Assembly: GCF_009362785.1 (NCBI RefSeq)
Contig: NZ_WHNQ01000018.1
Coordinates: 62,001-126,000 of the forward strand
Length of the DNA: 64,000 nucleotides
DNA from: Paraburkholderia atlantica
Lineage (GTDB): Bacteria; Pseudomonadota; Gammaproteobacteria; Burkholderiales; Burkholderiaceae
Direction of reading: 5' to 3'
Below are positions 34,354-43,231 of this stretch, piece by piece. Within the stretch, counting starts at the first letter, position 1, and the number at the start of each line of letters is the position of its first letter. The notes beneath the pieces were generated by a model. It ran no database searches, was not told the DNA's origin, and saw nothing but the letters and a program-made list of their open reading frames with translations. Both the position numbers and the translations under genes were made by a program.

Positions 34354-35342
34354 CGACGCGACCTCGTGCGCGGATCGATCAGCCCATAGAGCAGATCGAC
34401 AATCAGATTAAGCAGGACCACCAGAAACGCGGAGAGCAGCAGCACACCAACCAGCAGATTGACGTCGCGGCTCTTGATTGCCTCGAACGACAGCTGCCCC
34501 AGCCCAGGCCAGCCGAACACCGTCTCGACCACCACCGAACCGCCGATCAGCGCACTGCCCTGCAAGCCGAGCATCGTCAGCACGGGCAGCACGGCGTGAC
34601 GCAGCGCGTGATGCGTCGTCACGTACCACGGCCGTCCGCCTTTCGCGCGCGCGGTGCGGATGAAGTCTTCCTGCAAGGTTTCAATCATCGAGGCCCGCGC
34701 GAGGCGCGCAAAGATCGCCACGTAGTACAGCACGAGCGTCGCCGCCGGCAGCACGAGATGGCGCAGATGATCGAGCAGCAGCGCGAAGCCGTGATGCGCG
34801 ACGTTGGTATCGGCCACGCCGCCGATCGGCAGCCATTCGAGATGCACGCCGAACACCACGATGAGCATCAGCGCGGTCCAGAACATCGGTGCGGAATAGC
34901 CGAGCGTGGCCAGCGTGGACACGAGCATATCGACGAAGCCATGCGGACGGCGCGCGGCCAGCACGCCGAGCAGCAGCCCAAGGCTCACGGAAACCAGCAG
35001 GGCCGTGCCGATCAGCGCGAGCGTGGCGGGCAGGCGGCCGAAGATCAGCGTCGCCACGGGTTCGCCGAAGCGGAACGAGAAGCCAAGATCGAGCCGCAGC
35101 GCATGTTCAACGTAGTGCAACAGCTGCCACACCACGCCCTGATTCAGACCATAGGCTTCGCGCAACTGCGCCACGTATTGCGGCGACACGTTGCCGCTCT
35201 CGCTGGCGATCACGTCGACGAGATCGCCAGGCATCAGCTTGAGCAGCCCGAAGTTGAGCACCGTGGTGCCGAACAGGACCAGCACGAGCTGAATCAGCCT
35301 GCGCCCTATCTTGCGCGAAGCCGGCGTGGAAGTGAGCTGCAT
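34350..35342 (-). CDS. Peptide/nickel-type ABC transporter permease, DppB-like
   Basis: A 330-residue DppB-like permease. RRLIQLVLVLFGTTVLNFGL opens the first helix, MPGDLVDVI follows, and the conserved cytoplasmic EAA-type loop is in DFIRTARAKGGRPWYVTTHH, with GGSVVVETVFGWPGLGQL near the end. The ATG at 35342 starts five bases after the binding-protein gene's stop. The tight packing with the other four genes shows one transcript. Confidence 0.87.
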   Translation of the reverse strand: MQLTSTPASRKIGRRLIQLVLVLFGTTVLNFGLLKLMPGDLVDVIASESGNVSPQYVAQLREAYGLNQGVVWQLLHYVEHALRLDLGFSFRFGEPVATLIFGRLPATLALIGTALLVSVSLGLLLGVLAARRPHGFVDMLVSTLATLGYSAPMFWTALMLIVVFGVHLEWLPIGGVADTNVAHHGFALLLDHLRHLVLPAATLVLYYVAIFARLARASMIETLQEDFIRTARAKGGRPWYVTTHHALRHAVLPVLTMLGLQGSALIGGSVVVETVFGWPGLGQLSFEAIKSRDVNLLVGVLLLSAFLVVLLNLIVDLLYGLIDPRTRSRR

Positions 35343-35347
35343 GATGC

Positions 35348-37063
35348 TCAAGCCTTGTCGAACCAGACGCGCGCGAAGTTGGCGCGCGAATGGCTGGCCG
35401 TATCGGTGACGTTGCGCAGGTTCTTCGCCCACACGCCGAACCAGCGGAACTCGAACAGATTGATCAGCGACAGGTCGCGCTGCGCGATCTTCTGCAACTG
35501 CACGTACAGGTCGCGCCGTTTGGCGGGATCGGTTTCCGTCTGCGCGGATTCGATCACGCGGTCCATTTCGGGGCTCGCGTAGCCGGACGCGTTGAACCAC
35601 GGCGTGCCGTTGGAGGCCGCTTTCGACCAGTAATGCTGCTCGATGCCGATCTGCGGATCGAGGCCGTCCGTGCCCCAGCTGCTGATCAGTTGGAAGTTGT
35701 AGTCGGTGAAGACGTTCTTGATCCAGGTGGGCAGATCTTGGCCGCGCAGATTGACGTCGATGCCGACCCGCCGCAGCGACTGACGCACGAATTCGCCCGT
35801 GCGGCGATAGTCGTCGCCATACGGGATGAAATCGTGATCGAGCTTGAAGCGCCAGCCATCTGCTTTCTTCGGGAAACCGGCCTTGTCGAGCAGTTCTTCC
35901 GCGCGCTTCGGATCGTACGGATATTGCTGCGTATCGGGCGAGTAGAATGCCTTCACGAGCGACGACTCCGGCCCCGTCGCGGGTACCGCATAGCCGCCCC
36001 AGACGGTCTTGACCAGCACGTCGCGATTGATCGCGTGCGAAATGGCCTGACGCACTTCGAGCTTGCCGAGGATGGGGTCGCGCAGATTGGGTTCGAGCCA
36101 CAGCCACGCCGCGTAGCCGTTATAGCCTTCACGCGAGACTACGAGGTTGGGCAGCTTCGCGAGGCGGTCGGCATCGGCGAATGTCACCGGGTTGCGCTCG
36201 CCATATTGTGCGGCACCCGTTTCGAGCGCGGTCGCGCGGCCGGAGACGTCCGGCGTGATCTTCCATGTAATGCGGTCCAGATAAGGCTGACCGGGCGACC
36301 AGTACTTCTCGTTGCGGTCGAGCACGATGCGGTCTCCGCGCGCCCATTCTGTGAACTTGAACGGACCCGTGCCGACCGGCTTGTTGTTGTACGGATTGTT
36401 GCGGATGTCGGTGTTTTCGTAGAGATGCTTTGGCAGGATCGGCGTGCCCAGCGAATCGAGAATGCCGAAGGTCGCGGGCGTCGATTTCGACAGATGCAGC
36501 ACCACGGTGTGCGTATCCGGCGTGTCGATCTTCGTCAGGTATTGCAGCACGCGCCGCGAGGCCGGGCTGATCTTGAGCCACACTTCCTCGGCGGAGAACT
36601 TCACGTCGGCGGCGGTGAAGGGCTGGCCATCGTGCCACTGCACGTTCTGGCGCAGCCTGAAGGTCCACGTCAAACCGTCCGGCGAGACAACCCAGCTTTC
36701 CGCGAGCTGCGCGCGCGGCTTCAGGTCGGGACCGTACTCGATCAGGCCGTCGAAAATCTTGCTCGCCACCGCGCCGATCATGGTCGCGGAGTTGACGAAA
36801 AAGGCGAGCGTCGGCGGCTCGGGGTGAAGAACCGCGGTAAGCGTGCCGCCGCGCTTCGCGCCGTTCAGTGTGATGGCTGTAGTCTCTGTCGTGGCCCAGG
36901 CTACGCCTGTGAACGTGAAGGGCGTTGCCGCGCCTGCGAGCAGTGCGCCGGCGCCTTTGAGCAGTTTGCGCCGCCTCAGGTCGGCAACCGCGGCGCCCAG
37001 CGGATCATCGCGGAACAGGAGCGTCGAGGTGGAAGGGGGCTGCCGCTTGCTCTTGAAGGTCAC
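35348..37063 (-). CDS. Peptide/nickel-type ABC transporter solute-binding protein with Tat-like signal
   Basis: A 571-residue family 5 binding protein (DppA/OppA/NikA). The N-terminal region has RRRKLLKGAGALLAGAA, a twin-arginine-like signal, at about residues 32-48. Mature features are LTAVLHPEPPTLAFFVNSAT, GLTWTFRLRQNVQWHDGQPF and the family pattern AISHAINRDVLV. I choose the GTG at 37063 because AAGGA is nine bases upstream; a TTG at 37069 is also possible. The start overlaps by about 60 bases the 3' end of the ATPase gene, which has a slightly extended C-terminus. The ligand is unknown, perhaps a sulfur-containing peptide or aromatic. Confidence 0.86.
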   Translation of the reverse strand: MTFKSKRQPPSTSTLLFRDDPLGAAVADLRRRKLLKGAGALLAGAATPFTFTGVAWATTETTAITLNGAKRGGTLTAVLHPEPPTLAFFVNSATMIGAVASKIFDGLIEYGPDLKPRAQLAESWVVSPDGLTWTFRLRQNVQWHDGQPFTAADVKFSAEEVWLKISPASRRVLQYLTKIDTPDTHTVVLHLSKSTPATFGILDSLGTPILPKHLYENTDIRNNPYNNKPVGTGPFKFTEWARGDRIVLDRNEKYWSPGQPYLDRITWKITPDVSGRATALETGAAQYGERNPVTFADADRLAKLPNLVVSREGYNGYAAWLWLEPNLRDPILGKLEVRQAISHAINRDVLVKTVWGGYAVPATGPESSLVKAFYSPDTQQYPYDPKRAEELLDKAGFPKKADGWRFKLDHDFIPYGDDYRRTGEFVRQSLRRVGIDVNLRGQDLPTWIKNVFTDYNFQLISSWGTDGLDPQIGIEQHYWSKAASNGTPWFNASGYASPEMDRVIESAQTETDPAKRRDLYVQLQKIAQRDLSLINLFEFRWFGVWAKNLRNVTDTASHSRANFARVWFDKA

Positions 37064-38705
37064 GATCAATTTTCCTTGTGTCGAATGTAAATGAAGCCTG
37101 AAATGACGGCACGGCGTCGATCAGCGTGCGCGTGTAAGCGTGTTGGGGTAACGTCCAGATGGACGCCTGATCGCCGCGTTCGACGATGCGCCCCGCCTGC
37201 ATCACGAGGACGCGATCGGCGATGTAGCGGACCACCGAGAGGTCATGCGAGATGAACAGCAGCGCGAGGCCGAGTTCGTGCTTGAGATCGACCAGCAGGT
37301 CGAGCACCTGCGCCTGGATGGAGACATCGAGCGCGGAGACGGGCTCGTCGCAGATGACGAGTTGCGGCTCCAGCACGAGCGCCCGCGCAATGCCGATGCG
37401 TTGCCGCTGTCCGCCGGAAAACTCGTGCGGATAGCGCTTCAGCGCCGATGCGGGCAAACCGACTGCATCGACGATGCGGCGGATCTTCGCATCGCGTTCG
37501 CGCCGGCTGGCTACGCCGTGAATGGCGAGCGCATAGCCGAGCGTGCGCTCGACGGTGTGGCGAGGATTCAGCGAGCCATACGGGTCCTGGAAGATCATCT
37601 GCACGCGCCGCCGGTACGGCCGCAACGCGCGGCGTGTGCGATGCGTGATGTCCTCACCGTCGAACACGATACGGCCGCCCGAGGGCTCGACCAGCCGCGT
37701 CAGCGCGCGCGACAGCGAAGACTTTCCGCAGCCCGATTCCCCCACCAGACCCACGGTTTCGCCGGCTTGAATGTCGAAGCTGACGCCATCGACGGCACGA
37801 ACGCCGTGATAATCGACGTGGATATCGCGCGCCTCCAGCAAGATGCGGGCAGGCTCGCTGTCCACACGCCGAGGCGCTGCAACGGGCGCATCCGTGAGCC
37901 GCGCGTCGCGATAATGCAGACCTGCGCCGAAATGCAGCGAAGCGCCGAGCAGCGCACGCGTGTAGGGTTGAGAGGGCTGCGCGAACAGTGTCTTGCTCGC
38001 GGCCTCTTCGATCTTCGCGCCGTCCTTCATCACCACCACGCGATCCGCCCAGCGCCCGACCACGCCGAGATCGTGCGTGATGAGCAGCACGGCCATCGAG
38101 AGTTCACGGCGCAAGCGGTCGATCAGTTCGAGAATCTGCGCCTGTATCGTCACGTCGAGCGCAGTGGTCGGCTCGTCGGCGATCAGCAGGCCCGGACGGC
38201 AGGCGACGGCAATCGCGATCATCACGCGCTGCCGCTGTCCGCCCGACAGTTGATGCGGATACTGTCCGAAGCGCCGCTGCGGGTCGGGCAGGCGCACCAG
38301 GTCGAGCAGCTCGAGTGCTTCCTTGCGCGCGGCCTGCGCCGACATCGGCCGATGCAGCGTCAAGGCTTCCGCCACCTGCTTGCCGATCGGCTGCAGCGGA
38401 TTCAGCGAAGTCATCGGCTCCTGGAAGATCATGCTGATGCGATTGCCGCGCACCGCGCTCCATTCGCGCTCACTCTGCCCGAAGAGCGGTTTGCCTTCGA
38501 AGCGCAGCACGCCTTGAACCTGTGCCTGACGGGGCAGCAGACCCATCGTCGCGAGGGCGACGGTGGATTTGCCGCTGCCCGATTCGCCGACCAGCGCGAC
38601 GATCTCGCCGTGCGCGATCGTCAGATCGAACGCACGGACGGCGGCCTGCGCGGCGAACGATACGCTCAACTGGTCGATCTGCAGAAGAGGCGGCGCGGCG
38701 CTCAT
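37005..38705 (-). CDS. Fused DppD-DppF-type ABC transporter ATPase
   Basis: A 566-residue protein with two ABC domains in one chain. The first has Walker A GESGSGKST, signature LSGGQRQRVMIAIAVA and Walker B LLIADEPTTALD. The second has GESGCGKSS, FSGGQRQRIGIARALV and LVICDEPVSALD. The usual C-terminal oligopeptide region follows each. This fusion replaces separate DppD and DppF. The ATG at 38705 overlaps the stop of the SnaA-type gene (ATGA), so monooxygenase and transporter are translationally linked. Confidence 0.92.
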   Translation of the reverse strand: MSAAPPLLQIDQLSVSFAAQAAVRAFDLTIAHGEIVALVGESGSGKSTVALATMGLLPRQAQVQGVLRFEGKPLFGQSEREWSAVRGNRISMIFQEPMTSLNPLQPIGKQVAEALTLHRPMSAQAARKEALELLDLVRLPDPQRRFGQYPHQLSGGQRQRVMIAIAVACRPGLLIADEPTTALDVTIQAQILELIDRLRRELSMAVLLITHDLGVVGRWADRVVVMKDGAKIEEAASKTLFAQPSQPYTRALLGASLHFGAGLHYRDARLTDAPVAAPRRVDSEPARILLEARDIHVDYHGVRAVDGVSFDIQAGETVGLVGESGCGKSSLSRALTRLVEPSGGRIVFDGEDITHRTRRALRPYRRRVQMIFQDPYGSLNPRHTVERTLGYALAIHGVASRRERDAKIRRIVDAVGLPASALKRYPHEFSGGQRQRIGIARALVLEPQLVICDEPVSALDVSIQAQVLDLLVDLKHELGLALLFISHDLSVVRYIADRVLVMQAGRIVERGDQASIWTLPQHAYTRTLIDAVPSFQASFTFDTRKIDRDLQEQAAAPFHLDAPVPR

Positions 38706-40111
38706 GTCGCCTGCTTGGACGTGACGTCCGCCGTGAGGTCCGGCAGATTGCGAAAGCTCGCGCCCGTATGCCGCGACCCGAGTCGCGCGCCGTTGCCGAA
38801 CAGCTTGTCGCGCAGGGTGCCCTGTGCATACGCGGTCTTGTAGATGCCACGCGATTGCAACTCGGGAATGACGAGATCGATGAAATCTTCGTAGCTTTCG
38901 GGTGTGACCGTGCGCGTGAGATTGAAGCCGTCGATCTCGGCTTCGTCCACCCATGCCTGCAGTGCGTCGGCCACCTGCACGGGATCGCCCACGATGGTCG
39001 TATAGCGGCCGCCCAGTTGCATCTGTTCGAGCAGATGGCGCACGGTGACGCCGCGCTTGCCATCCGTCACGCGCTGCACCGACGATTCGATTCCGCGCCC
39101 TTTGTGACCACCGGGCGGCGCAAGCTCGTCATCGGGCGCGTAGCTCGAATAGTCGATGCCGCTGCCGGCCGAGAAGTGTGCGAGGCCCGCCTCGGGGCTC
39201 GCATACCGCGCATATTCGGCGAATTTCTCTTCGGCCTCTTTCTGCGTGCGCCCGACGACCACGGTGATGCCCATGATGATCTTCAGGTCGCGTGGATCGC
39301 GTCCGGCTTCGGCGGCTTGCGCGCGCAGCGCGTCGACCAGTTTGCGCGTGCCGGCCTTGCTCTGGCTCGACACGAACACGCATTCGGCGTGACGCACGGC
39401 GAACGCCTGGCCGCGCCCCGAGGAGCCCGCCTGGAAAAGCACCGGCGTGCGTTGCGGCGAGGGTTCGCTCAGGTGATAGCCCTCGACGTCGTAATAGCGG
39501 CCGTGGTGATGCAGCTTGCGGACTTTTGCGGGATCGGCGAAGACACGCTTTGCGCGGTCGCGCAGCACGGCGTCGTCCTGCCAGCTTCCTTCCCAGAGTT
39601 TGTACAGCACGTCGAGATACTCGTCGGCGCGGTCGTAGCGCTCGTCGTGCGCGATCATTTCGGTGTGGCCCATCGCACGTGCGGCGCTGTCGAGATAGCC
39701 CGTCACGATGTTCCAGCCGATCCGGCCGTCTGTCAGATGATCGAGCGTGGAGAAGCGCCGCGCGAGCAGATAGGGCGCCTCATACGTGAGATTCACCGTG
39801 ATGCCGAAGCCGAGGTGCTGCGTGGCGGCTGCCATTGCGGAGACCAGCATCATCGGGTCGTTGACGGGCAACTGTACCGATTCCTTCAGCGTGACGTCGG
39901 CCGATTGCTGATAAATGTCGTAGACACCGACGATATCGGCGATGAACAGGCCATCGAACAGGCCGCGTTCGAGCAGCTTTGCGAGATCGGTCCAGTACGA
40001 GAGCTTGCGGTATTCGGTGGAACGGTCGCGTGGATGTGTCCACAGGCCATGATTGATATGGCCGACGCAGTTCATGTTGAACGCGTTCAGAATGATTTGC
40101 TTCTTTCTCAT
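38702..40111 (-). CDS. NtaA/SnaA/DszA-family FMNH2-dependent monooxygenase, second intact copy
   Basis: A 469-residue LLM-type monooxygenase very like the one at 9586: KKQIILNAFNMNCVGHINHG, GLFDGLFIADIVGVYD, TLDHLTDGRIGWNIVTGYLD, HDERYDRADEYLDVLYKLWE and VLFQAGSSGRGQAFAVRHAE are shared nearly unchanged. It differs around residues 310-340 (DDELAPPGGHKGRGIESSV). It heads an operon with the peptide-type ABC transporter, so it probably attacks the imported compound. FMNH2 must come from a reductase not encoded here. Confidence 0.9.
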   Translation of the reverse strand: MRKKQIILNAFNMNCVGHINHGLWTHPRDRSTEYRKLSYWTDLAKLLERGLFDGLFIADIVGVYDIYQQSADVTLKESVQLPVNDPMMLVSAMAAATQHLGFGITVNLTYEAPYLLARRFSTLDHLTDGRIGWNIVTGYLDSAARAMGHTEMIAHDERYDRADEYLDVLYKLWEGSWQDDAVLRDRAKRVFADPAKVRKLHHHGRYYDVEGYHLSEPSPQRTPVLFQAGSSGRGQAFAVRHAECVFVSSQSKAGTRKLVDALRAQAAEAGRDPRDLKIIMGITVVVGRTQKEAEEKFAEYARYASPEAGLAHFSAGSGIDYSSYAPDDELAPPGGHKGRGIESSVQRVTDGKRGVTVRHLLEQMQLGGRYTTIVGDPVQVADALQAWVDEAEIDGFNLTRTVTPESYEDFIDLVIPELQSRGIYKTAYAQGTLRDKLFGNGARLGSRHTGASFRNLPDLTADVTSKQAT

Positions 40112-40232
40112 GGGAGGGTGTGCGGCAGACCTTGGCCCGTTGCACGAGCGTGGCCGGGCGGCCGCACTCGCATCATGCGTTCAGAGGTTGAAACGCATAG
40201 CGTCCCACAAATGGAGCCGGCGGCTAACCATC

Positions 40233-40244
40233 AAATGCGCATTT
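40233..40244. promoter_or_regulatory. 12-bp palindrome upstream of the second SnaA-type operon
   Basis: AAATGCGCATTT is a perfect 12-bp palindrome 122 bases upstream of the SnaA-type start, in the gap to the MetQ-like gene. It is a possible operator; no family is implied and chance occurrence cannot be excluded. Confidence 0.3.
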
Positions 40245-40301
40245 GCATTTCAGGTGCGCCGCTGCCCGTTGATGGTGCGTGCTTGCCGTTGCACCGGGCG
40301 C

Positions 40302-41120
40302 TCAAAAGGCCGGAATGATCGCGCCTTGATAGCGCGACAGGATGAACTGCTTCACTTCGGGCGACTGATAGGCCGACACCAGTTGCTGCACCCACGGCTT
40401 GCCGGCGTCCTGCTCCCGCACGGCGATCAGGCAGGCATAGACGCTCGAGCCGTTCTCGACGAGGATCGTGTCTTTGGCGGGATTGAGGCCCGCCTTGATC
40501 GCATAGTCGGCGTTCACAGTAGTCGCGTCGAAATCGTCGAGCGTGCGCGGCAGTTGCGCGGCGTCGACTTCCTTGAAGCGAAAATGTTTCGGGTTGTCGA
40601 CAATGTCGACCGGCGTCGCGTTGATGCCCGTCACAGGATCGATGCCTTGCCGCAGTTTGATGCTGCCTGCTTTCTGAAGCAGCAGCAGAACGCGGCTTTC
40701 GTTGGCGGGATCGTTCGGAATGCCGATGCTCGCGCCGTCCGGCAAATCTGCGAACTTCCGGTAGCGGTTCGAATAGAGACCAATTGGCCCGATCCATGTG
40801 CGGCCGATGCCCACCAGCTTGTAGCCGCGCGCACGAATCTGCGACGCGAGAAACGGCCGGTGCTGATAGCTGTTCGCGTCGAGATCGCCAGCGTCGAGCG
40901 CCGCATCCGGCTGGATATAGTCGTTGAACGACACGATGCGGATATGCAACCCATAGTCGCGCTCGGCGACCTTCTTGACGGCCTCGAAAATTTCCTCATG
41001 CGGTCCGCTCGTCACGCCGATTCGCAGCACCTTTTCCTCAGCGTGCGCGGAGAGGCTGGCAACGGTGGCAAACAATGCCCACACGAGGGCGCGCAGAAAC
41101 GGAAATGAGAGCACTTGCAC
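40302..41120 (-). CDS. MetQ/NlpA-family solute-binding protein, second copy
   Basis: A 272-residue MetQ-like protein with a signal peptide (FLRALVWALFATVASLSAHA, cleavage before EEKV) and no lipobox. Family text is LRIGVTSGPHEEIFEAVKKV, DYIQPDAALDAGDLDANSYQ and IGIPNDPANESRVLLLLQ. It starts at GTG 41120; a second GTG lies two codons later. It is on the same strand as, and 190 bases upstream of, the SnaA/ABC operon. The metI/metN partners are absent, so it may depend on a transporter elsewhere. The ligand is uncertain. Confidence 0.85.
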   Translation of the reverse strand: MQVLSFPFLRALVWALFATVASLSAHAEEKVLRIGVTSGPHEEIFEAVKKVAERDYGLHIRIVSFNDYIQPDAALDAGDLDANSYQHRPFLASQIRARGYKLVGIGRTWIGPIGLYSNRYRKFADLPDGASIGIPNDPANESRVLLLLQKAGSIKLRQGIDPVTGINATPVDIVDNPKHFRFKEVDAAQLPRTLDDFDATTVNADYAIKAGLNPAKDTILVENGSSVYACLIAVREQDAGKPWVQQLVSAYQSPEVKQFILSRYQGAIIPAF

Positions 41121-41268
41121 GATGAGCGATACCCGTCCGGGCGTGATTGTCGAATGCGCTTATTCTATGGACGTGTCGTGTGCCCGCTAACCAATCGCTT
41201 CGCATAACCTTATGCCGCGTCGCGATTGTCTGCCGTGTGTGCGGCGCGCTGACGCCGAAGGAATATCG

Positions 41269-41457
41269 ATGTTACGAACGCTCGGTTTGTTCGCCGGCAA
41301 GCTTCTGATAGATTGTTGGCGGCGTGGCGTGCAGGCATACCACGCTTTCAGGGAGAGCGATATGTCCGTGCCGTTGAACATCGGAATAGAACTTCCCGGG
41401 GAGGTACTGTTGAATGCGGAGGATGGAGAGTTGAAGCAGACGACTGTCGTGCAGTGA
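41269..41457 (+). CDS. Hypothetical protein, 62 residues
   Basis: I do not recognise this protein. AAGGA lies seven bases before the ATG at 41269, and the sequence (GLFAGKLLIDCWRRGVQAYH, then NIGIELPGEVLLNAEDGELK) looks like a short helix followed by beta strands, with an acidic tail. It stands alone between a MetQ-like gene and an amidase gene on the other strand. It could be a genuine small protein or a chance frame. Confidence 0.45.
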   Translation: MLRTLGLFAGKLLIDCWRRGVQAYHAFRESDMSVPLNIGIELPGEVLLNAEDGELKQTTVVQ

Positions 41458-41670
41458 GCACATTGGCAATCGCGGGAGAACATGCAGACTAGATTCGCGC
41501 CAGGCAGGCGGCAACCAATGATTCGTGCGATCGATATCAGAAGATGGAGCAGATACTTAACGCGCGTATCGCGCCTAGAAGCTGCGCAGCCGTTCGAGGT
41601 TCACCGCTGTCCAGAGCGTGCGCGTCAGATGCGGCTTCTGGACAGTGCATGTGAGACGAGAACAGCTTGC

Positions 41671-43200
41671 TTACCGGCCAGCAGCCGCTTCATATCCGGG
41701 TGGCACGAGAAAGCCGCCATACGCTTCTTCGAGCAACCGCGCGAACGCAATGGGTGTGCGGTCTTCGAGCCACGGACCGACGGCTTGCGCGCTGACGGGC
41801 AAACCCTCGTCATCGAGGCCGAGCGGAAAACTCGTGGCGGGCAATCCAGGCAGCACGGGCAGACCTGCCCAGTAGAAGAGATCGAGGAAGCGCACATCAC
41901 GCAGACCTTCCTTGTAGGCCACGGGATACGTCCGGGTGCCTTTCGGCTCCGCGCGGTTATGTCGGAGCGCGGGCGTGGGCGCGACAGGCGTCACCACCAC
42001 ATCGAAAGTTTCGAAGAGCCGTTCCCATTGATGTCGCAACGCATGCCGCGCTTCATCGGCTTTGAGCCAGTCGCGATGACTGAGCGTGGGCGCACGCAGC
42101 CATGCGGCATCGGCGCTGTGATCGTCCGGCGCGAGGGCGGCGAACCGTTGCCGCGCCGATTCGCTCTGCGCAGGCGGCTCGGCCAGCGATGAACCCAGCA
42201 GCGTGCGATACAACGGATGCGCGCGCGCCAGATCGGGCAGCACGCCGTCGGTCAGATCGGCGGGGCGGCTGACAGCGGCACCTTGCGTGCGCAAACGCTC
42301 GACCACGCGCTCGATCCCGAAGCATTCGGACAGACTGGGCGCGGTGCCGGGCCATCTGTCGATCACGAGCACACGGAAATCGGCAAGGCGTCGATGGTGC
42401 GCGGGCGGCAAGTCGACCCGCCATGCCTTGGCCGTCAGCGGCTCGCGGTTGAGCAGCAGGTCGAGCGCCAGTTCGAGATCGTCAGCGCTGCGTGCTAGCG
42501 GCCCGGCCACGCTCAGATCGCGCGCCGAGAAGCGCCCCGGCGGCGCGCCCGCGCCACGCAGCGACACGTGGCCATAGCTGGGCTTGTGTCCATAGACGCC
42601 CGTGAAGTGCGCAGGAATGCGGATCGATCCGCCGATATCCGAGCCCAGTTCCCGCGCGACATAGCCTGCTGCAAGCGCCGCAGCCGAACCCCCTGACGAC
42701 CCACCCGGCGTGCGTTCCAGATCCCACGGATTGCGTGTCAGGCCGTACACGTCGTTGTAGCTTTGCAGGTCAGCCAGACCGAGCGGCACGTTGGTTTTGC
42801 CGACGATCACCGCGCCGGCTTCACGCAGTGCCGCGACCGCGAGCGAATCGGTCGAGGCGCGGTTTTCTGCGAATCCAGGGTTGCCGACGCTGGTGACGAG
42901 GCCCGCCACGTCGAACGATTCTTTCACGCTGATCGGCACGCCGAGCAAGGGCCGTCGCTCGCCGCGTGCCAGTGCCGCGTCGGCTGCACGGGCTGCTGCC
43001 GTGCGCGCCTGTTCATCGTCGCGTGCGACCACGGCGTTCAGCGCGCCGTCGAAACGCGCAATCCGGGTCAGCGAGTGTTCAAGCAGATCGACTGCGGAAA
43101 CGCGCTTCGCGGCCAGCGCTTGCGCCTGTTCCTTTGCGCTCGCAAACGTCAGCGCGTCGAGCACGGCAGATGTCGATTCATTCAGTTGTGGTGCGGTCAT
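41671..43200 (-). CDS. Amidase signature family hydrolase
   Basis: A 509-residue serine hydrolase of the amidase signature family. The Ser-cisSer-Lys triad is visible: Lys93 in GVPISVKES, Ser168 in TPGGSSGGSAAALAAG, and the nucleophile Ser192 in GSDIGGS. GatA-type GKTNVPLGLADLQSYN is also present. It hydrolyses carboxamides in the cytoplasm; the substrate is unknown. It follows a broken peptide-binding gene on the same strand, 31 bases away, so an amide taken up by that former transporter is a plausible old substrate. It is not part of a gatCAB operon. Confidence 0.88.
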   Translation of the reverse strand: MTAPQLNESTSAVLDALTFASAKEQAQALAAKRVSAVDLLEHSLTRIARFDGALNAVVARDDEQARTAAARAADAALARGERRPLLGVPISVKESFDVAGLVTSVGNPGFAENRASTDSLAVAALREAGAVIVGKTNVPLGLADLQSYNDVYGLTRNPWDLERTPGGSSGGSAAALAAGYVARELGSDIGGSIRIPAHFTGVYGHKPSYGHVSLRGAGAPPGRFSARDLSVAGPLARSADDLELALDLLLNREPLTAKAWRVDLPPAHHRRLADFRVLVIDRWPGTAPSLSECFGIERVVERLRTQGAAVSRPADLTDGVLPDLARAHPLYRTLLGSSLAEPPAQSESARQRFAALAPDDHSADAAWLRAPTLSHRDWLKADEARHALRHQWERLFETFDVVVTPVAPTPALRHNRAEPKGTRTYPVAYKEGLRDVRFLDLFYWAGLPVLPGLPATSFPLGLDDEGLPVSAQAVGPWLEDRTPIAFARLLEEAYGGFLVPPGYEAAAGR

Positions 43201-43231
43201 GATCGGAGTGGCTCGCTTGAAGGGCGGCGGT

